A DNA stretch of 9,225 nucleotides, taken from positions 1-9,225 of the forward strand of contig CAYFJC010000040.1 in NCBI GenBank assembly GCA_964343355.1. The letters are read 5' to 3'. The DNA comes from MED-G78 sp964343355. Its GTDB lineage: Bacteria > Pseudomonadota > Gammaproteobacteria > Magnimaribacterales > D2472. Below the pieces are notes generated by a model, which did not search any database, was not told the origin of the DNA, and saw only the letters and a list, made by a program, of their open reading frames with translations. A program made the position numbers and the translations under genes. Positions 5,520 through 9,225 of this stretch are shown here, piece by piece (within the stretch, counting starts at the first letter, position 1; the number at the start of each line of letters is the position of its first letter).

Positions 5520-5891
5520 ATGAACACAATTACAGATCTATTAAATAGCGCAAACGACTCTGTTAAGCGTTTAAATTTTGATGAAGCTAATGAGTTAATA
5601 CTTAAGGGTGCTTTTATTATTGATGTTAGAGAAGAGTCAGAAGTTGCTCAATCAGGCAAAGTTACAGATGCACTACATATTCCAAGAGGGCTTATAGAAT
5701 TCCAGTTAAACCCAGAGGCGCAAAATAATCCTATGGGTATTCAGAAAGACTCAGATATATTAGTTTATTGCGCAGCGGGCGTTAGATCTGCCTTAGCCGC
5801 TAAAACATTGCAAGACTTAGGTTTTGAAAATGTTTATAACCTAGGCAGTCTATCTGAGTGGGTTTCTAATGGCGGCAAATTAGACTCTTAG
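5520..5891 (+). CDS. Single-domain rhodanese-like sulfurtransferase
   Basis: Cytoplasmic rhodanese-domain protein of 123 residues. The domain runs from about 18 to 118, with DVRE (35-38) at the CDC25-like position and active-site loop CAAGVR (84-89), in which Cys84 would carry the persulfide. A six-residue loop is typical of sulfurtransferases such as GlpE/PspE, in contrast to the longer loops of phosphatase-like relatives. It has no signal peptide and no second domain. A clear SD, AAGGAG at 5508-5513, lies six bases before the ATG. It is downstream of the exporter on the same strand with no terminator between. Its physiological sulfur donor and acceptor are unknown. Its stop codon overlaps the end of the convergent esterase gene by 4 nt. 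Confidence 0.92.
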   Translation: MNTITDLLNSANDSVKRLNFDEANELILKGAFIIDVREESEVAQSGKVTDALHIPRGLIEFQLNPEAQNNPMGIQKDSDILVYCAAGVRSALAAKTLQDLGFENVYNLGSLSEWVSNGGKLDS

Positions 5892-7585
5892 TTATCAGTC
5901 GCATCTAAATATTCATAAATAGATTCAAATAACTCAGCCTCTACAAGTGATGAGTAGGTTATATTTTCATCATAATTTTTCTGAATTTGATTATCTGATG
6001 AGAACCTTGTCCATCCTTTCGAAAGAAGATTTCCTGTCTTGGCAAAATTAGTCCAATCAATTCGCATTTGTTCACCAATCTGATCGTCTATTTCATCTTT
6101 AGGCCATCCCGGAATAAAGGAATTAAATAAATACATCACATCAATACCATGAGTTGCTCCTATAATCTGTTTTTTTGATGCTGGAGCTTTATTAAAATAG
6201 TAAAAATAAGTATCTGGATTAACCTTGCTATGCTTTAGTGCTGAATAATAACTAGAGCTTCCAAATTGGATATCACCCCATAATTTTTGAGATGCTAAAT
6301 AAGAATCTATTTTTATACTTTCAGCCCATTTTGTATAGCCTTCTGGAATTGAATAAGGATCATTTGGAACTGATAGCTCCCATATTGATTTAATCCAATC
6401 CTTGTCATTTGCGTGTTGATCTTTTGTATAAAACATAGGAAGCAAACTGGAGCCTTCAAACCCATTAAATCCTATTAAAAAAGGAACATCATGAGTTTTA
6501 CCTAATCTAGCAGTATTTAATGCTGAGTCTTCAAACACCCATCCATCTACATTTGGCATCCAGGCAGCAGATATAACTAAGTCCGTAGAACCAGAAATAT
6601 CTTCAGCAACTTCCAAGCCTTCTCCAACCTGCTGAAGGTCAGAAGCTTGAAGATTTCTTAGATTCTTTAATAAATCATCATCTTCTTTTAAACCCAATAC
6701 TCTTACAAAATCTTTACCTGAGCTCTCAGCTGACTGAGTAATGCCTGAAGCATCTTTTAATTTAAGTGTATTTCCAATGCTATAACTACTTTGAGCTATA
6801 GCTTTATGAAATAAACCTTTTGAAAGAGGCGATGACATTAATTGTCTTACAGCGTGTCCACCTGCAGACTCTCCAAAAATGGTTATATTGTTTGGATCTC
6901 CACCAAAAGCTTTAATATTCTCTTCTACCCACTTAAGAGCTTCTATTTGATCTAATGTTCCATAGTTACCCGATGAATTAAAAGGTGACTCTTCTGAAAG
7001 AGAGGGGTGAGCAAAATAACCTAGAGATCCAAGTCTGTAGTTAATTGTTACTAAAATTACATCCTTAGATACTAAATCATCATCAATATAAGAACCTGAA
7101 CCATTACCATATCTATATGCGCCACCATGAATCCAGAACATTACAGGTAGCTTTTCTTTCATTTTTTTTGGAGTAATAATATTTAAAAATAGACAATCTT
7201 CAGATTGAGTCTCTGTTGTGTCACTAACAAAAGGAACAAGACCAGCACCAAAATATATTAGATTTTTTCGAAACCAGCTCATTCCTGAGCCTTCTAACCA
7301 GAGACCTATAAAAGGGTCAAGGCCAAATCCTGTTGGTTGCATACATGATTTAGAAACATCTAATGCAAGAAGTTTTTTATCCCAGCCTTTATGTTTTAAA
7401 GGCGGTTTCCATCTCAGGTCATTGACGGGTGCCTGAGCATAAGGGACACCAAGGTAATAATTGGTATCATTATTTTCATAGCCTTGAATAATTCCTTGAT
7501 TTATAACTAACTCATTTGTTAATATTTTCTCTTTATCTGAACAGCTAAATAAAAAAAATACTAAAACCAGTGGTAAAAAACGCAT
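5888..7585 (-). CDS. Type-B carboxylesterase, predicted lipoprotein
   Basis: Serine hydrolase of the alpha/beta-fold carboxylesterase/lipase type-B family, 565 residues with this start. Numbering from that start, the oxyanion HGG is at 153-155, nucleophile Ser240 is in FGESAGG, the acid is Glu377 in NGFEG, and the base is His479 in THGIDVMY. EDCLFLN (129-135) is the second family signature, and its Cys131 probably forms a disulfide with Cys81. The N-terminus MRFLPLVLVFFLFSC is a lipoprotein signal with lipid Cys15, so the enzyme should be membrane-anchored outside the cytoplasm. I chose ATG 7585 because AGGAG lies 7 nt before it and the signal starts there. An in-frame ATG at 7633 would add 16 polar residues encoded by the palindrome. 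It diverges from an EthA-like monooxygenase whose ester products it could hydrolyse. Confidence 0.93.
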   Translation of the reverse strand: MRFLPLVLVFFLFSCSDKEKILTNELVINQGIIQGYENNDTNYYLGVPYAQAPVNDLRWKPPLKHKGWDKKLLALDVSKSCMQPTGFGLDPFIGLWLEGSGMSWFRKNLIYFGAGLVPFVSDTTETQSEDCLFLNIITPKKMKEKLPVMFWIHGGAYRYGNGSGSYIDDDLVSKDVILVTINYRLGSLGYFAHPSLSEESPFNSSGNYGTLDQIEALKWVEENIKAFGGDPNNITIFGESAGGHAVRQLMSSPLSKGLFHKAIAQSSYSIGNTLKLKDASGITQSAESSGKDFVRVLGLKEDDDLLKNLRNLQASDLQQVGEGLEVAEDISGSTDLVISAAWMPNVDGWVFEDSALNTARLGKTHDVPFLIGFNGFEGSSLLPMFYTKDQHANDKDWIKSIWELSVPNDPYSIPEGYTKWAESIKIDSYLASQKLWGDIQFGSSSYYSALKHSKVNPDTYFYYFNKAPASKKQIIGATHGIDVMYLFNSFIPGWPKDEIDDQIGEQMRIDWTNFAKTGNLLSKGWTRFSSDNQIQKNYDENITYSSLVEAELFESIYEYLDATDN

Positions 7586-7603
7586 ATATTGTCTCCTATA
7601 AAA

Positions 7604-7630
7604 AATAATGACATCATGTATGTCATTATT
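7604..7630. promoter_or_regulatory. 27-bp interrupted palindrome in the esterase/monooxygenase divergent region
   Basis: Arms AATAATGACAT (7604-7614) and ATGTCATTATT (7620-7630) are perfectly complementary over 11 bp with a 5-bp spacer. It lies 18 bp upstream of the esterase start and 83 bp upstream of the monooxygenase start. Size and symmetry suit an operator for a dimeric repressor such as the TetR or MarR families. On the minus strand the hairpin runs into six T, so a weak attenuator is also possible, though the stem is AT-rich. No regulator gene is adjacent in the window. Confidence 0.5.
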
Positions 7631-7648
7631 CATAATACCTAGATAGAT

Positions 7649-7677
7649 AATATGATAAAAAGATATAATATTACCAA
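7649..7677 (-). promoter_or_regulatory. Possible esterase promoter
   Basis: On the minus strand TTGGTA (7677-7672) and CATATT (7654-7649) match sigma-70 boxes at 4 of 6 positions each with a 17-bp spacer. Start would be near 7642, placing the palindrome just downstream in the untranslated leader, a position where a repressor could block transcription. Confidence 0.25.
7664..7669 (+). promoter_or_regulatory. Possible -10 box for the monooxygenase gene
   Basis: A perfect TATAAT on the plus strand, about 45 bp before the ATG, would give a leader of some 38 nt. The -35 region at the right distance (around 7641-7646) is poor. It overlaps the spacer of the candidate esterase promoter, so the two divergent promoters would compete. 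Confidence 0.28.
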
Positions 7678-7713
7678 TAATGAATTTAATAAATACATAT
7701 TCTAACTTTAAAT

Positions 7714-9165
7714 ATGATGCATAAAGATGTAATTATTGTCGGTGCTGGAATTTCCGGTATTGGTGCTGCCTATAATTTACAAAAAAGCTGCAAAGAAAAA
7801 TCTTTTTCAATCATTGAGGGAAGGGATGATCTCGGTGGTACATGGGATCTATTTAAATATCCAGGTCTTAGATCTGATTCTGATATGCATACATTAGGCT
7901 TTAGGTTTAAACCTTGGATTAATGATAAGTCGATTGCAGACGGACCAGCAATCTTAAAATATCTTAATGAGACCACTGATGAATTTAATATTAGAGAAAA
8001 GATCTTATTTAATCGAAAGGTTATCTCAGCAGATTGGATAACTGCTGAATCAAAATGGGAATTAGAGGTTCTTGAAAATAACGAGTCTATTAATAAGATT
8101 ACATGTAATTTTTTATTTATGTGTGGAGGCTACTACAGCTATGATAAACCTCACCAACCTAAGTTCGATAATCAAGAGGCTTTTAATGGAAAAATTATGC
8201 ATCCTCAGTTTTGGGATGAATCACTAGATTACACAAATAAAAATATTATTGTTATTGGAAGTGGCGCTACTGCTGTTACCCTGGTCCCAGCTCTAGCTAA
8301 AAAAGCTAAGCATGTTTATATGCTTCAAAGGTCTCCTAGCTTTGTTATCTCCAGACCAGAAGAAGATGCTTTTAATTTAAAGCTGAAAAAAGTTTTACCT
8401 CTTAAGTTAGCTTATTTTATTACACGGTGGAAAAACATTTTATCAACATATTTTATGTTTTATTTTGCTAGATCATATCCAGATTTAGTAAAGACTAGAA
8501 TTATCGAGATGGTTCAGGAAGAATTGGGTGAAGATTACGACGTAGAAAAGCATTTCACTCCTAGCTATAAACCATGGGATCAAAGAATGTGCTTGGTGCC
8601 TGATGGTGATCTTTTCAATTCTATTAAAAACGGAACCTCTAGCGTTGTAACAGATCATATTGACAGATTTACAGAAGATGGAATCTTATTAAAATCTGGA
8701 AAGAAATTGACTGCTGACATAGTCATAACAGCTACAGGTATTGAATTGAATGTGTTGGGTGATATAGCTATTAATATTGATGGCAGAAAAGTAGAACCTC
8801 ATAATCATTTAGCCTATAAAGGAATGATGTTAGGCGGTGTTCCAAATTTAGCTTTCTCTTTTGGTTATGTAAACGCGTCTTGGACTCTGCGAGCTGATCT
8901 TACAGCAGAATATGTATGTAGACTTATTAATCAGATGGATAAAGAGGGTGTATCTGCGTGCATGGCTCAAGAAGATCCAAGTGCAGAAGCTGATGATAAC
9001 TATATAGATTTTTCTTCTGGCTATGTTCAGAGGGCTTTAGATAGACTACCCCAACAAGGTAAAAAAGCTCCTTGGAGAAATTATCAAAATTATATTTTAG
9101 ATATTTTTTACGTAAGGATTTGGAGATTGAAAGATTCAGCGCTACGTTTTTATAATCCTAAGTAG
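7714..9165 (+). CDS. ethA: EthA-like FAD/NADPH Baeyer-Villiger monooxygenase
   Basis: Flavoprotein monooxygenase of 483 residues that closely resembles mycobacterial EthA (about 489 residues) along its whole length, as I recall that sequence. FAD-binding GAGISG is at 10-15, GGTWDLFKYPGLRSDSDM at 41-58, and the type I Baeyer-Villiger fingerprint FxGxxxHxxxW(P/D) at 157-168 (F157, G159, H163, W167, D168). The NADPH-binding GSGATA is at 182-187. KPWDQRMCLVPDGDLF and TATGIELN follow, as in EthA. Such enzymes insert oxygen into ketones to give esters or lactones and oxidise thioamides and other soft heteroatoms. It is cytoplasmic or membrane-associated. Two adjacent ATGs (7714, 7717) are possible starts and no SD is visible. 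The divergent esterase suggests ketone-to-ester-to-alcohol-plus-acid metabolism. The native substrate is unknown. Confidence 0.93.
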   Translation: MMHKDVIIVGAGISGIGAAYNLQKSCKEKSFSIIEGRDDLGGTWDLFKYPGLRSDSDMHTLGFRFKPWINDKSIADGPAILKYLNETTDEFNIREKILFNRKVISADWITAESKWELEVLENNESINKITCNFLFMCGGYYSYDKPHQPKFDNQEAFNGKIMHPQFWDESLDYTNKNIIVIGSGATAVTLVPALAKKAKHVYMLQRSPSFVISRPEEDAFNLKLKKVLPLKLAYFITRWKNILSTYFMFYFARSYPDLVKTRIIEMVQEELGEDYDVEKHFTPSYKPWDQRMCLVPDGDLFNSIKNGTSSVVTDHIDRFTEDGILLKSGKKLTADIVITATGIELNVLGDIAINIDGRKVEPHNHLAYKGMMLGGVPNLAFSFGYVNASWTLRADLTAEYVCRLINQMDKEGVSACMAQEDPSAEADDNYIDFSSGYVQRALDRLPQQGKKAPWRNYQNYILDIFYVRIWRLKDSALRFYNPK

Positions 9166-9166
9166 C

Positions 9167-9225
9167 TGGCGCGCCCGGGAAGATTCGAACTCCCGACCCC
9201 TTGGTTCGAAGCCAAGTACTCTATC
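9167..9225 (-). tRNA. tRNA-Arg(TCG), 3' part (5' end outside window)
   Basis: The minus strand shows the end of the D arm (GATAGAGT), an anticodon stem CTTGG/CCAAG (9216-9212 and 9204-9200) around loop CTTCGAA with anticodon TCG (9209-9207), the T arm GGGAG-TTCGAAT-CTTCC, acceptor strand CGGGCGC (9177-9171), discriminator G and an encoded CCA (9169-9167). The anticodon reads CGA and so specifies arginine. About 17 bases of the 5' end (acceptor 5' strand and start of D arm) lie beyond the window. The 3' end is one base from the convergent monooxygenase stop codon. Confidence 0.93.

Noticed and set aside
7218..7436. 72-codon plus-strand ORF inside the esterase gene
   Set aside because: It is antisense to well-conserved esterase coding sequence and shows no family features.
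7586..7633. Upstream ATG at 7633 as the esterase start, adding 16 residues
   Set aside because: The extension is polar, sits before an intact lipoprotein signal peptide and is encoded by the palindrome. The ATG at 7585 has AGGAG at 7-nt spacing.
7770..7976. 68-codon minus-strand ORF inside the monooxygenase gene
   Set aside because: It is antisense to the conserved FAD-binding region of the EthA-like protein.
1..9225. CRISPR arrays, insertion sequences, toxin-antitoxin or phage-defence genes
   Set aside because: No spaced repeats, transposase, terminal inverted repeats or defence-type domains are visible. All large ORFs are accounted for by metabolic, transport or regulatory families.

Overview
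The window is AT-rich, densely packed bacterial DNA with gammaproteobacterial-looking gene content. The low GC, short intergenic gaps, frequent absence of Shine-Dalgarno (SD) sites, and gene set (nitrilase-family amidase, omega-aminotransferase, EthA-type flavin monooxygenase, type-B carboxylesterase lipoprotein) fit a free-living marine gammaproteobacterium of the SAR86 kind. That assignment rests on style and protein resemblance only.

Layout. Positions 4-4329 (+) hold an amine/amide nitrogen module: a carbon-nitrogen hydrolase overlapping by 1 nt a class III omega-aminotransferase, then a LysR-type regulator, then alanine dehydrogenase. The simplest reading is that the hydrolase frees an amine from an amide or N-carbamoyl compound, the aminotransferase passes its amino group to pyruvate, and alanine dehydrogenase releases ammonium from the alanine and regenerates pyruvate. 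The substrate cannot be read from sequence.

Positions 4330-4615 are the longest gap and the most unusual part. It holds a perfect 12-bp inverted repeat around a consensus TTGACA, an SD-like stretch able to pair with about 13 nt of the 16S rRNA 3' end, a 14-codon ORF that would need an ATT start, two hairpins, and a strong intrinsic terminator ending about 10 nt before the start codon of an EamA-family exporter. The end of the small ORF is complementary to the 5' arm of the terminator. This looks like a translation-coupled attenuator controlling the exporter, or a small RNA gene with its own terminator.

Positions 4616-5891 (+) encode the exporter and a single-domain rhodanese. The rhodanese overlaps by 4 nt, tail to tail, a carboxylesterase lipoprotein on the minus strand (5888-7585). 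A 128-bp divergent region with a 27-bp interrupted palindrome separates the esterase from an EthA-like Baeyer-Villiger monooxygenase (7714-9165, +). Together these two could oxidise a ketone to an ester and then hydrolyse it. The window ends in the 3' part of a minus-strand tRNA-Arg(TCG), one base beyond the monooxygenase stop codon.
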